64,000 nucleotides of DNA from Streptomyces sp. NBC_00510 (GCA_036013505.1 CP107851.1:7798001-7862000), one strand, 5' to 3'; positions 49,458 to 58,775 are shown, counted from the stretch's first letter. The notes: generated by a model from the sequence alone, not told the origin. A program made the numbers and translations.

Positions 49458-50765
49458 GTGCACACCATCGTCGTCGACCTCGGCTACGGCGACGCCGGCA
49501 AGGGCACCGTCGTGGACCGGCTCTGCGCGAGCGGGCCGGTCCGCGCGGTGGTCCGCTTCAACGGCGGAGCCCAAGCGGCGCACAACGTCGTCACCACCGA
49601 CGGACGTCACCACACCTTCGCCCAGTTCGGCTCCGGCACCCTCCAGGGCGTTGCCACCCACCTGTCCCGCTTCATGCTGGTGGACCCCCTCGCGCTGGCC
49701 GCCGAGGCCGACCACCTCGCCGCCCTCGGGGTCCGCGCGCCGTACGCCCTGCTCAGCGTCGACCGCGCGGCCCGCCTCACCACCCCGTACCACGCCGCCG
49801 CCAACCGGCTGCGGGAGCAGGCCCGCGGCGCGGCCCGCCACGGTTCGTGCGGCATGGGCATCGGCGAGACCGCCGCCTACGCCCTCGCCCACCCGCAGGA
49901 CGCCCCCACGGCGGGGGACTGCGCTTCACGCCCTCGTCTGCTGCGCAAGCTGCGCCTGCTGCGCGAGCGCCTGGCCGACGAGTTCGGCCGCCGGCTGCCC
50001 GCCCCGCCGCCCGAGGACTGCGCCGACGCCTTCACCGCCTTCGCCCGCGCCGTCACCCTCACCGGCGACGGCCACCTCGCCCGCGTCCTGCGCGAGGGCA
50101 CGGTCGTCCTCGAGGGCGCCCAGGGCGTGCTCCTGGACGAGTGGCACGGTTTCCACCCCTACACCACCTGGTCCACGACCACGTTCGCGGGCGCCGAGGC
50201 CCTGCTGGCGGAAGCCGGTCAGGAGGCCCGCCGGCTCGGCGTCGTACGGACGTACACCACGCGCCACGGCCCCGGACCGCACGTCACCGAGGACCCCGAA
50301 CTCGCCCCGCTGCTGCCCGAACCGCACAACGGCCACGGCCCCTGGCAGGGCGCCTTCCGCACCGGCCACTTCGACGCCGTCGCCCACCGCTACGCCGTCG
50401 AGGCCTGCGGCGGCGTGGACGCCCTCGCCGTCACCCACCTCGACGCGCCCCGCCGCTGCCCGCAGCTGCGGCTGGTCCGCGCGTACGACACCGGGCAGAC
50501 GCGGCTGCCCACCGCCCCGCCCGGGGACCTCGGCCGCCGGGCCGCCCTCACCGAACGGCTGCTGACGGCGCGTCCGGCACGCTGGGACGTGCCGGGCCCC
50601 GATCCGGCGGCCTGGTCGGAGGCGGTGGGGGAGGCGCTCGGCGCGCCGGTCGTCCTGGAGTCCCACGGCCCGACGGCCGCCGACAAACGGGAGGTTCAGC
50701 GCAGGATCCCGGCCTGCCGCGCGGCCGTCATCCAGGAGGGGAACTCCGAGAGGAGCCGGTCGTAG
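49458..50765 (+). CDS. adenylosuccinate-synthetase-like ligase, diverged paralogue
   Basis: A 435-residue homologue of PurA (GTP-dependent IMP-aspartate ligase). The catalytic Asp and His survive: LGYGDAGKGT (Asp12) and GGAQAAHN (His42). But the GDEGKGK loop has E-to-A and K-to-T changes, and where PurA has its aspartate-binding TTGR loop this protein reads GPWQGAFRTGHFDAV. The base or amino-acid substrate is therefore probably different. It is unlikely to be the housekeeping purA. GGAGG lies close to the GTG start. The last 70 bp overlap the convergent TerD-vWA gene. Inference: it makes a nucleotide-derived signal or cofactor for this operon. Confidence 0.78.
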   Translation: MHTIVVDLGYGDAGKGTVVDRLCASGPVRAVVRFNGGAQAAHNVVTTDGRHHTFAQFGSGTLQGVATHLSRFMLVDPLALAAEADHLAALGVRAPYALLSVDRAARLTTPYHAAANRLREQARGAARHGSCGMGIGETAAYALAHPQDAPTAGDCASRPRLLRKLRLLRERLADEFGRRLPAPPPEDCADAFTAFARAVTLTGDGHLARVLREGTVVLEGAQGVLLDEWHGFHPYTTWSTTTFAGAEALLAEAGQEARRLGVVRTYTTRHGPGPHVTEDPELAPLLPEPHNGHGPWQGAFRTGHFDAVAHRYAVEACGGVDALAVTHLDAPRRCPQLRLVRAYDTGQTRLPTAPPGDLGRRAALTERLLTARPARWDVPGPDPAAWSEAVGEALGAPVVLESHGPTAADKREVQRRIPACRAAVIQEGNSERSRS

Positions 50766-52141
50766 AGCTCCGCGTCCGGCACGGTGGCGATGTCGTCCAC
50801 GGCGAAGAACCCGACGTTGTCCACACGCCGGCCCGGCAGGGTGTCGAAACGCTCCAGCACCCCGTAGTTGGCCCGGCCCAGGCCGACGAACTGCCAGAAC
50901 ACCGGCTCCTCCACCGCCTCCCGCAACTGCTGCTCGATCTGGGCGTTGCGGTAGACACCGCCGTCGGAGAAGAACAGCACGAGCGTCGGCGCCGCCGTCG
51001 GGTACGCCCGCACGAACGCCCGGACCTCGGCGATGACCTTCTGCTCCTCGTTCTGGATGCCGACGAACCGCATGTCGACCTGGCCCGGCTGCAGTCCGTG
51101 CCGGGGCTTCTTGGGCCGGCCGAACAGGCTCAGCTCGCCCACCCGGACGTGCAGCCGCAGCCACAGCGGCAGTTCCGCGATCCGCAGGTCCGGCAGCCGT
51201 GCCGGGTGCGAGGCGAAGGTCCACGCCTGCATCTCGCCGTCGTCGTCCAGTTGCGCCGCGACCGCCGCCATGCGCTCGACCACGTCGGCGACGACCCCGC
51301 GCGCGTACAGGCCGCTCATCGAGCCCGACGCGTCCAGCACGAGGATCACCCGCGCCACGACACCTGTCGCGCCGTGCTTGCGCAGGCTGACGGCCACCTG
51401 CTCCTTGCGCAGGCTGAGCCGCTTGCGCATGTCGGGAGGAAGGTGCTCCTCGCCCTTGGTGAGCCGGACGGCCGGCGGCGGGGGAGCGTCCGCGGCCGGG
51501 AAGGGCGGCGGCGGGGGCACCGTCACGGGCAGCGCGGGCCGCGGGTACTGCGGCGGCGCAGGGGGAGGCGGAGCAGGCGCCGGTGCGGCCGGCGCCGCGG
51601 GCGGCTGCGGCGGGTCCACGGTGATCCCGAAGTCCGTGGCGAGCCCGGCCAGTCCGGAGTTCCAGCCCTGCCCGACGGCGCGGAACTTCCAGACCCCTTC
51701 GCGCCGGTACAGCTCACCGCCGAGGAACGCCGTCTCCGTCGTCGCCCCCATGTCGAACCGCGCGATCTCGGCCCCGTTGCGCGCGTCCAGCAGCCGCAGC
51801 CGCAACCCCGGCACCTGACCGAAGGTGCCGCCGTCCGCGGAGGCGCACAGCACGATCCGTTCGACCGCCGGCTCCACACGGGCCAGGTCCACGTCGAGCG
51901 TGTCCGAGGCCTGTCCGGGCCCCGCCTGCTTACCGGCGTGCCGCACGGCGCCGGAGGCGTGCGCGGGCTGGTTGTAGAACACGAGGTCGGCGTCCGAGCG
52001 CACGCGCCCGTCGCCGCTCAGCAGCAGCGCCGAGGCGTCGACGTCGGGCACGCCGGGACCCGCGGTCCAGTCGAGCACGGCCCGCACGGCGGGCACGGGA
52101 ACCGGCAGATTGGCGCCTTTTCCGAGGGATTCGGGTGTCAC
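50696..52141 (-). CDS. TerD domain-vWA fusion protein
   Basis: A 481-residue two-domain protein. Residues 1 to about 185 are a TerD domain (LGKGANLPVP, DADLVFYNQP, GGELYRREGVWKFRAVGQGW), a calcium-binding fold of tellurite-resistance and stress systems. A Pro-rich linker (about 190-245) leads to a vWA domain with MIDAS VLDASGSMSG. TerD-vWA (TerF-like) proteins occur in Ter operons that respond to metal, redox or phage stress. The GTG start at 52141 is divergent from a Nudix gene. Its end overlaps the PurA-like gene by 70 bp, an unusually long convergent overlap. Confidence 0.85.
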   Translation of the reverse strand: MTPESLGKGANLPVPVPAVRAVLDWTAGPGVPDVDASALLLSGDGRVRSDADLVFYNQPAHASGAVRHAGKQAGPGQASDTLDVDLARVEPAVERIVLCASADGGTFGQVPGLRLRLLDARNGAEIARFDMGATTETAFLGGELYRREGVWKFRAVGQGWNSGLAGLATDFGITVDPPQPPAAPAAPAPAPPPPAPPQYPRPALPVTVPPPPPFPAADAPPPPAVRLTKGEEHLPPDMRKRLSLRKEQVAVSLRKHGATGVVARVILVLDASGSMSGLYARGVVADVVERMAAVAAQLDDDGEMQAWTFASHPARLPDLRIAELPLWLRLHVRVGELSLFGRPKKPRHGLQPGQVDMRFVGIQNEEQKVIAEVRAFVRAYPTAAPTLVLFFSDGGVYRNAQIEQQLREAVEEPVFWQFVGLGRANYGVLERFDTLPGRRVDNVGFFAVDDIATVPDAELYDRLLSEFPSWMTAARQAGILR

Positions 52142-52247
52142 GGACGCCAGTGTGCCCTCTCACCCGCCGCGACGGACAGGGCTCCGCACGACACCCGTGC
52201 CCGGGCAGCCCGTACGGAACCGGCCGGTCCCCCGGGACGCGGTCCGC

Positions 52248-52259
52248 TACAGTCCGCGC
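52248..52259 (+). promoter_or_regulatory. -10 box of leaderless Nudix gene
   Basis: TACAGT (52248-52253) ends six bases before the GTG at 52260, placing the transcription start at the initiation codon. No ribosome site is present. Confidence 0.45.
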
Positions 52260-52769
52260 GTGACCACTCGTCAGAAGGACAGCCACTGCTCCTGCTGCGG
52301 TACGGAGTTCCCCCCCGGCGCGGGCTGGCCGCGCACCTGCGCGGCCTGCGGTGGCATCACGTACCGCAATCCGCTCCCGGTCGCCGTCGCCCTGCTGCCC
52401 GTGCGCACCCCGGAGGGCACCGGTCTGCTCCTCGTGCGCCGGGCCATCGAGCCGCGGCGCGGACTGCTCGCCCTTCCCGGCGGCTTCGTGGACCTCGGCG
52501 AGACGTGGCAGGAGGCCGTGGTGCGCGAACTCGACGAGGAGACCGGCATCAAGGCGGCCGCGGGCGAGGTACGGCTCGCCGACGCCCTCAGCGGCGACAC
52601 CGGGCACCTGCTGGTCTTCGGCCTCCTGCCCGAGCGTGCCGCCGAGGACCTCCCGCCCGCCGTCGTCACCGACGAGACCGACGGCCGGGAACTCCTCCTC
52701 GCCCCCGCGGAACTGGCCTTCCCGCTGCACACCGAGGCGGTGCGCAACTGGTTCGATGGCCGCTACTGA
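52260..52769 (+). CDS. Nudix hydrolase with N-terminal zinc ribbon
   Basis: A 169-residue enzyme. An N-terminal zinc ribbon (HCSCCG, then CAACGG) precedes a Nudix domain with the canonical box GGFVDLGETWQEAVVRELDE followed by ETGI. Zinc-ribbon Nudix proteins of the NudC type hydrolyse NADH or related dinucleotides; others act on nucleoside diphosphate derivatives. It diverges from the TerD-vWA gene with about 118 bp between starts and could be part of the same nucleotide-linked system as the Nudix regulator at 46.5 kb (inference). Confidence 0.85.
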   Translation: MTTRQKDSHCSCCGTEFPPGAGWPRTCAACGGITYRNPLPVAVALLPVRTPEGTGLLLVRRAIEPRRGLLALPGGFVDLGETWQEAVVRELDEETGIKAAAGEVRLADALSGDTGHLLVFGLLPERAAEDLPPAVVTDETDGRELLLAPAELAFPLHTEAVRNWFDGRY

Positions 52770-52818
52770 ACCGCTGTCACCGAACCGCCGCCACTGCACC
52801 GCCGTTGCCGAACGGCAG

Positions 52819-55173
52819 CTACCGCACCGCCGTGCCGCGCACCCGCACCCGGTACCCCACCTCGTCGTGCTCCTCACGCTCGACGACGACCTCGCCGTCC
52901 GCCACCCGTGAGCCGAAGCGCTCCACCCGCGGGTCGGCCCAGCCGTCCCCGGCGTCGGTGATCAGCATGCCGCCCCCGGTGCGGCCGGGCGCGGGCGTCC
53001 ACACCTCCAGCGTCACGGTGCCGTCCTCCTCCGCCACCGGCACCACGGCACCGGCCCTGGCCAGCACCGGGATGCGCTCCGGCGGCGCGGGCAACAGCAC
53101 CTGCCCGGGCCCCTGGTACGCCTCCCCGGTCGCGGTGTCGTACCACAGGCCCCGCGGCAGCCGCACCGCCCGTTCCGTCGCCCCCTGCTCCAGCACCGGC
53201 GCCACCAGGAGCGCGTCCCCCAGCAGGAAGGCGTCCCCGCAGGCACGCAACTTGCGGTCCTCCGGATCGCCCCACCACAGCGGCCGCACATAGGGTGCGC
53301 CCGAACGCCGCGCGGTGTGCGCCAGCGTGTACAGGTACGGCATCAGCCGCTCCCGCCCGCGCATCGCCGCCCCGGCCGCCTCCAGCACCCGCGGCCCGAA
53401 CCCCCACGGCTCGCGGTGACCGGCGTGGATCGCCGAGTGCGTGCGGAAGAACGGGAAGTACGCGGCCATCTGGAACCAGCGCAGGTACAGCTCCGGCGAC
53501 GGGTTCCCGGTGAACCCGCCCACGTCCGGCCCCGAGTACGGCACCCCGCACAGGCCGAGCCCCAGCACCAGCGACAACGAGGAACGCAGCCCCGGCCACC
53601 CCGTCGACACGTCGCCCGACCACGTGCCGCCGTACCGCTGCATGCCCGCCCAGCCGGAACGCGAGAACAGGAACGGCCGGGAGCCGGGGCGCAGTTCGCG
53701 CAGCCCCTCGTGTCCGGCCCGGGCCATGGTCAGCCCGTACACGTTGTGCGCCTCGCGGTGGTCGCCGCCGCGGCCCTCCAGGGCGTGCCGGGCGGAGCGG
53801 GGGAGGGTGGTGTCGCCGAACGCGGCGAAGGACACCGGTTCGTTCATGTCGTGCCACACCCCGGCGAAGCCCTGCGCGAGCCGTTCCGCGTAGAGCCCGC
53901 CCCACCACTTGCGCACCCGAGGGTCGGTGAAGTCGGGGAAGACCGCGTCGCCCGGCCACACCACACCGCGCACCGGACGCCCCTGCGCGTCGCGCACGAA
54001 GGCGTCGGCCGCGGCCCCGCTGTCGTGGACCGGGTTGCCCGGCTCCAGCTTGACCGCCGGGTCCACGATCGACACCAGGCGCACCCCGTGCCCGCGCAAC
54101 TCCTCGGCGAGCGCGGGCAGGTCGGGGAAGTGCTCGCGGTCGACGGTGAAGACCCGGTGGCCGTCGTAGTGGTCGATGTCCAGGTGCAGCGCCGACAGCG
54201 GCAGTCCGCGCTCGCGGTAACCCGCCGCGACCCGCCGCACCTCCGCCGCCGTGCCGAAGCCCCACCGCGAGTGCTGGTACCCCAGCGCCCAGCGCGGCGG
54301 CAGCGCGGGCCGGCCGGTCAGCGCGGTCCAGGAGGCCAGGATCCGCGCGGGCGTGCCGGGGATCACCCAGTAGCGCAGCGGGCCGCCGTCCATCCGCGTC
54401 TCGCAGCCGCCGGGGCGGTCGTGGCCCGATCCCGCGCCCTCCTCGCCGTCGCGCAGGGTCACCCGGCCGTCCCAGGTGTTGTCGTGGAAGACCAGATGGC
54501 TGCCCGCGTCGGCGACGACCAGCTGCAGCGGCATGGTGATGTACAGCGGATCGGTCTCCGGCTCGAAGGCGCCGCCGGGGTCGGTGTTCCACAGCCGGTA
54601 CGAGCCCTCGCCCAGCCGCGGCCCCGAGGCCCGCCCACCGAGCCCGAACACGTCCGCGTCCGCCGGCGTCTCCGAGCGCTGCACCCAGCGCGGTTCCGTG
54701 CCCTCCGCCGCGTTCACCGGGTCCCACCAGCGCGGCGGCAGGTCACGACGGAGCAGCAGGCCCCCCGGCGTGCGGAACTCCACCGCCCCGTGCCGGGAGA
54801 CCAGCACCGTGATCCGCTCCGACACCACCCGCCAGCCGTCCTTGTCGGGCTCGATGACCGCCCGGGTGTCGGCGTCGGGGCAGCCGCCGTCCAGCGCGTA
54901 CGACGGCTCCGGCTCGGCACCGTCCCAGCCGCAGAACACCGCGCCGCCCGCCGCGACCCGCACCCGCAGGGTCGACCGGGCGAAGCGGACCACCCCGCCG
55001 CCCGGCAGCGGATCCGCGCCCTCGGCGGACCCCGGCACCCGCGCCCGCTCCGGCCCCCGCCGCGGGAGGTCCCGCGCGTCGGTGCGTTGCCGGCGCCACG
55101 CCGCGCGCACCGCCCTCAGCCCGTTCGCCGATCCGACCTGCAGTACCTGTCGCACCAGGTCCCGAGCATCCAT
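52819..55173 (-). CDS. glycoside hydrolase family 31 (alpha-glucosidase/xylosidase type)
   Basis: A 784-residue GH31 enzyme. The N-terminal beta-sandwich (about 60-290) leads into a catalytic barrel. The nucleophile Asp442 lies in WHDMNEPVSF and the acid/base Asp521 in TWSGDVSTGWP. The conserved HLDIDHYDGHRVF is also present. No signal peptide is seen, so it is cytoplasmic and acts on imported oligosaccharides, probably alpha-glucosides. The ATG at 55173 is chosen over upstream frames because homology begins soon after. It is monocistronic and divergent from acetoacetyl-CoA synthetase across 220 bp. Confidence 0.88.
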   Translation of the reverse strand: MDARDLVRQVLQVGSANGLRAVRAAWRRQRTDARDLPRRGPERARVPGSAEGADPLPGGGVVRFARSTLRVRVAAGGAVFCGWDGAEPEPSYALDGGCPDADTRAVIEPDKDGWRVVSERITVLVSRHGAVEFRTPGGLLLRRDLPPRWWDPVNAAEGTEPRWVQRSETPADADVFGLGGRASGPRLGEGSYRLWNTDPGGAFEPETDPLYITMPLQLVVADAGSHLVFHDNTWDGRVTLRDGEEGAGSGHDRPGGCETRMDGGPLRYWVIPGTPARILASWTALTGRPALPPRWALGYQHSRWGFGTAAEVRRVAAGYRERGLPLSALHLDIDHYDGHRVFTVDREHFPDLPALAEELRGHGVRLVSIVDPAVKLEPGNPVHDSGAAADAFVRDAQGRPVRGVVWPGDAVFPDFTDPRVRKWWGGLYAERLAQGFAGVWHDMNEPVSFAAFGDTTLPRSARHALEGRGGDHREAHNVYGLTMARAGHEGLRELRPGSRPFLFSRSGWAGMQRYGGTWSGDVSTGWPGLRSSLSLVLGLGLCGVPYSGPDVGGFTGNPSPELYLRWFQMAAYFPFFRTHSAIHAGHREPWGFGPRVLEAAGAAMRGRERLMPYLYTLAHTARRSGAPYVRPLWWGDPEDRKLRACGDAFLLGDALLVAPVLEQGATERAVRLPRGLWYDTATGEAYQGPGQVLLPAPPERIPVLARAGAVVPVAEEDGTVTLEVWTPAPGRTGGGMLITDAGDGWADPRVERFGSRVADGEVVVEREEHDEVGYRVRVRGTAVR

Positions 55174-55393
55174 AAGGCCCACCCTTTCACCGTTCCCGCC
55201 CGCCCCGCCGCCGGCCGGCCACCTTCCACCTGGCGGCCCGGCACATGCTTCCACCCCCGAATGTGTGGGGTGTGCCCTGGCGCCGGAGACGATCACGTGG
55301 CATCGTCCTGCCCAGCCGCGACCGGGGACATTCCGCCCGGCCGGGGTCCAGCCGCACATCACGCAGCGTCGCGTACCGTCCGGGAGCCGCCCC

Positions 55394-57409
55394 ATGAGCA
55401 CCACACCTGAGCCCACCGCCGACCCGGCGACCGAGCAGCCCCTGTGGCAGCCCGGCCCGGACCGAGTCTCCGGTGCCCAGGTGACGCGCTTCCAGGCCTG
55501 GGCCGCCGAGCACCACGGCGCGCCCGCCCCCGACACCGCCGACCCCGTCGCCGGCTACCACGCGCTGCACGCCTGGTCGGTGCGCGAGCCCGGGACCTTC
55601 TGGCGGTCCGTCGTCGAGTGGTTCGACGTGCGCTTCTCCTCCCCGTACGAAACCGTCCTCGCGGACGCCGCCATGCCGGGCGCGAAGTGGTTCCCCGGGG
55701 CCACGCTCAACTACGCCGAGCACGCCCTGCGTCCCGCCGGCGACGCAGCCCGGGCCGGTGAGCCCGCCCTGCTCCACCTCGACGAGCGGCACGAGATCGG
55801 CGCCACCAGCTGGGCCGAGCTGCGCCGCCAGGTCGCCTCCCTCGCCCACGAGCTGCGCGCCCTCGGCGTCCGCCCCGGCGACCGGGTCAGCGGCTACCTG
55901 CCCAACGTCCCCCAGGCCGTCGTCGCCCTGCTCGCCACCGCCGCCGTCGGCGGCGTGTGGACCTCCTGCGCCCCGGACTTCGGCGCCCGCAGCGTGCTGG
56001 ACCGCTTCCAGCAGGTCGAGCCCGTCGTCCTGTTCACCGTCGACGGCTACCGCTACGGCGGAAAGGAGCACGACCGCACCGACGTCGTCGCCGAGCTGCG
56101 TGCCGAACTGCCCTCGCTGCGCGCCGTCGTGCACATCCCGCTGCTGGGCACGCCCGTCCCCGAGGGCGCCCTGGAGTGGGAGTCCCTGGTCTCCGGCGAC
56201 CCCGAGCCGGCGTACGAACAGGTCCCCTTCGACCACCCGCTGTGGGTGCTCTACTCCTCCGGCACCACCGGCCTGCCCAAGGCCATCGTCCAGTCCCAGG
56301 GCGGCATCCTGCTGGAGCACCTCAAGCAGACCGGCCTCCACCTCGACCTCGGGCCGCGGGACCGGTTCTTCTGGTACACCTCCACCGGCTGGATGATGTG
56401 GAACTTCCTCGTCGGCGGTCTGCTCGCGGGCTCCACGATCGTCCTGTACGACGGCAGCCCCGGTTTCCCCGACACCGGCGCCCAGTGGGGCGTGGCCGAG
56501 CGCACCGGAACCACCGTCTTCGGCACCTCCGCCGCGTACGTCATCGCCTGCCGCAAGGCCGGCGTCCACCCCGGCCGCGACCACGACCTGTCGGCCGTCA
56601 CGTGCGTGGCCACCACCGGCTCCCCGCTCCCGCCGGACGGCTTCCGCTGGATCCACGACGAGGTCAAGGAGGACCTGTGGATCGCCTCCGTGAGCGGCGG
56701 CACCGACGTGTGCAGCTGCTTCGCGGGCGGCGTCCCCACCCTGCCGGTGTACATCGGCGAGCTCCAGGCCCCCTGCCTCGGCACCGACCTGCAGGCTTGG
56801 GACCCGTACGGCAAGCCGGTCACCGACGAGGTCGGCGAGCTGGTCGTCACCAACCCGATGCCGTCGATGCCCATCCACTTCTGGAACGACCCCGACGGCA
56901 GCCGCTACCACGACAGTTACTTCGAGATGTTCCCGGGCGTCTGGCGGCACGGCGACTGGATCACCTTGACCTCGCGCGGCACGGTGGTCATCCACGGCCG
57001 TTCCGACTCCACCCTCAACCGCCAGGGCGTCCGCATGGGCTCCGCGGACATCTACGAGGCCGTCGAACGGCTCCCGGAGATCCGCGAGTCGCTCGTCATC
57101 GGCGTCGAGCAGGCCGACGGCGGTTACTGGATGCCGCTGTTCGTCCAGCTCGCCGAGGGCGCGGTGCTCGACGACGCCCTCCGCGACAAGGTCAAGCGCA
57201 CCATCCGTGAACAGCTCTCCCCCCGCCACGTCCCCGACGAGATCATCCCGGTCCCCGGCATCCCGCACACCCTCACCGGCAAGCGCATCGAGGTCCCGGT
57301 GAAGAAGCTGCTGCAGGGCACGCCGCTGGACAAGGCCGTCAACCCGGGCTCCGTCGACGACCTGGGGCTGCTCAGGTTCTACGCGGACCTGGCCCGCACC
57401 CGCTGCTGA
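55394..57409 (+). CDS. acetoacetyl-CoA synthetase
   Basis: A 671-residue adenylate-forming ligase of the AacS type, converting acetoacetate to acetoacetyl-CoA with ATP. The family N-terminus is visible (WYxx-like SVREPGTFWRSVVEWFDV), then YSSGTTGLPKAIV, FWYTSTGWMMWN, SVSGGTDVCSCFAGG, WRHGDWITLTSRG and the C-terminal GKRIEVPVKKLLQG with the catalytic and acylatable Lys. Length matches AacS (about 650-680) and exceeds acetyl-CoA synthetases in detail of motif. It supplies acetoacetyl-CoA for ketone-body use, PHB or polyketide precursors. It stands alone with a strong terminator after it. Confidence 0.9.
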   Translation: MSTTPEPTADPATEQPLWQPGPDRVSGAQVTRFQAWAAEHHGAPAPDTADPVAGYHALHAWSVREPGTFWRSVVEWFDVRFSSPYETVLADAAMPGAKWFPGATLNYAEHALRPAGDAARAGEPALLHLDERHEIGATSWAELRRQVASLAHELRALGVRPGDRVSGYLPNVPQAVVALLATAAVGGVWTSCAPDFGARSVLDRFQQVEPVVLFTVDGYRYGGKEHDRTDVVAELRAELPSLRAVVHIPLLGTPVPEGALEWESLVSGDPEPAYEQVPFDHPLWVLYSSGTTGLPKAIVQSQGGILLEHLKQTGLHLDLGPRDRFFWYTSTGWMMWNFLVGGLLAGSTIVLYDGSPGFPDTGAQWGVAERTGTTVFGTSAAYVIACRKAGVHPGRDHDLSAVTCVATTGSPLPPDGFRWIHDEVKEDLWIASVSGGTDVCSCFAGGVPTLPVYIGELQAPCLGTDLQAWDPYGKPVTDEVGELVVTNPMPSMPIHFWNDPDGSRYHDSYFEMFPGVWRHGDWITLTSRGTVVIHGRSDSTLNRQGVRMGSADIYEAVERLPEIRESLVIGVEQADGGYWMPLFVQLAEGAVLDDALRDKVKRTIREQLSPRHVPDEIIPVPGIPHTLTGKRIEVPVKKLLQGTPLDKAVNPGSVDDLGLLRFYADLARTRC

Positions 57410-57417
57410 GCGCCCGC

Positions 57418-57451
57418 GGGGGTGAGGCGGGCCCGGCCCGCCCTCACCCCC
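57418..57451. terminator. bidirectional terminator hairpin
   Basis: GGGGGTGAGGCGGGC (57418-57432) pairs with GCCCGCCCTCACCCCC (57436-57451) with one bulged G and a three-base loop. It lies between convergent acetoacetyl-CoA synthetase and MocR genes and reaches eight bases into the latter's end. Confidence 0.7.
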
Positions 57452-58769
57452 CGTACGTCGCGCCGAACTCGCCCAGGACGCCGGCGAAGTCGGCGGCCAG
57501 GGCAGCCGCCTCCGCGGGCCGCAGCCCCGCGGTCGTGATGCGCACCCCGGGCCCCGCCGCGAGCCGGAACCTCGCCCCCGCCGCCACCCACCACCCGCGC
57601 GACCGCAGGCCGTTCACCACCGCCGCCTCGTCCCGCACCGGCACCCACACGTTCAGCCCGCTCGCCCCGTGCGCCGCGATCCCGCGCTCCCCCAGCTCCG
57701 CGACGAGCGCCTCCCGCCGCTCCGCGTACGCGTCCCGTGCGGCCTCCACCAGCAGCCGCGCCGCCGCGTCCGTCATCAGCCGCGCGGCCATCCCCTGCAG
57801 CACATGACTGATCCACCCCGAGGTCAGCAGCAGCCGCCCGTCGTGCCGCGCCAGCGTCGTCGGGTCGCAGGCGAGGGCCGCCCACCGCAGGTCCGTGCCC
57901 AGGTACTTGGTGACCGTGCGCACCTGCGCCCAGCGCGGCAGCCCCCCTGAGGTCAGGCTGTGCAGCGGCACGCCCGCGATCTCCGCGGCGTGGTCGTTCT
58001 CGACCACGAGGACGTCGGGCGCCTCCCGCAGCACGCCGAGCAGCGCGTCCCGCCGCTCCGGCGAGAAGCACCCGCCGTACGGGTTCTGGGAGCGCGGACT
58101 GCACACCACCGCCCGCGCCCCGGCCCGCAGCGCGTCGCGCAGCGCCTCGGGCCGCATGCCCTCGTCGTCGACCGCTACCGGCACCATGCGCAGTCCCAGG
58201 GCGGGCACCAGGTCGAGCAGATGGTGGTAGCCCGGATCCTCCATCGCCACCGCGTCGCCGGGCCGCAGTTCGACGGAGAGCAGCCGCCCGACGCAGTCGA
58301 GCGCGCTGTGCGCGAACGTCACGTCGTCCGCCGGCACCCCGTCGCGGTCGAACCACGCGCGGGTCAGCTCCTCCAGCTCGGGAAGGCGCGGAGCCGACCG
58401 GTGCGAGCGCACGCCGGGCGTCACCCGCACCGACGGCGGCAGCTCCGGCAGGAACGCCGGGTCCGGGTGGCCGCCCGCCAGGTCCCGCAGTCCGGCGGGC
58501 ACCTTCGGCGGCCTCCTGGACGCCACGGCCGGCGCCTGTGCGACGACGGTGCCGCCGCGTCCGCGCGTGACGACGATCCCGCGCTGCCGGAGCTCCTTGT
58601 AGGCGGTCGCCACCGTGCCGGGACTGACTCCCAGGCGATCGGCCAGCGTCCGTACCGGCGGGAGCGCGGCCCCGGGCGACAACGCCCCGTCGGTCACGCC
58701 CCGTTCGACGGACGCGGCAATGCCCTTGGCGCTCGTACCGCTGATCGCATATTGTGCTGCCACATTCAT
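57444..58769 (-). CDS. MocR-type GntR/aminotransferase regulator
   Basis: A 441-residue fusion of an N-terminal GntR winged helix (about residues 10-75; LPPVRTLADRLGVSPGTVAT) and an aminotransferase class I-like domain (95-440). The PLP Lys is expected in RTVTKYLGTDLRW; AMEDPGYHHLLD and VVCSPRSQNPYGG are fold motifs. MocR/PtsJ regulators use PLP or an amine ligand to control neighbouring genes. It diverges from an MFS transporter with only 41 bp between starts, so the transporter is the obvious target, probably exporting or importing the sensed compound. Confidence 0.87.
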   Translation of the reverse strand: MNVAAQYAISGTSAKGIAASVERGVTDGALSPGAALPPVRTLADRLGVSPGTVATAYKELRQRGIVVTRGRGGTVVAQAPAVASRRPPKVPAGLRDLAGGHPDPAFLPELPPSVRVTPGVRSHRSAPRLPELEELTRAWFDRDGVPADDVTFAHSALDCVGRLLSVELRPGDAVAMEDPGYHHLLDLVPALGLRMVPVAVDDEGMRPEALRDALRAGARAVVCSPRSQNPYGGCFSPERRDALLGVLREAPDVLVVENDHAAEIAGVPLHSLTSGGLPRWAQVRTVTKYLGTDLRWAALACDPTTLARHDGRLLLTSGWISHVLQGMAARLMTDAAARLLVEAARDAYAERREALVAELGERGIAAHGASGLNVWVPVRDEAAVVNGLRSRGWWVAAGARFRLAAGPGVRITTAGLRPAEAAALAADFAGVLGEFGATYGG

Positions 58770-58775
58770 AAGTAT

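Noticed and set aside
52770..52818. repeated ACCGCYGT-like units between the Nudix and GH31 genes
   Set aside because: Irregular unit length and spacing; reads as GC-rich low complexity. The small GCCGTT/AACGGC hairpin is too weak to call a terminator.
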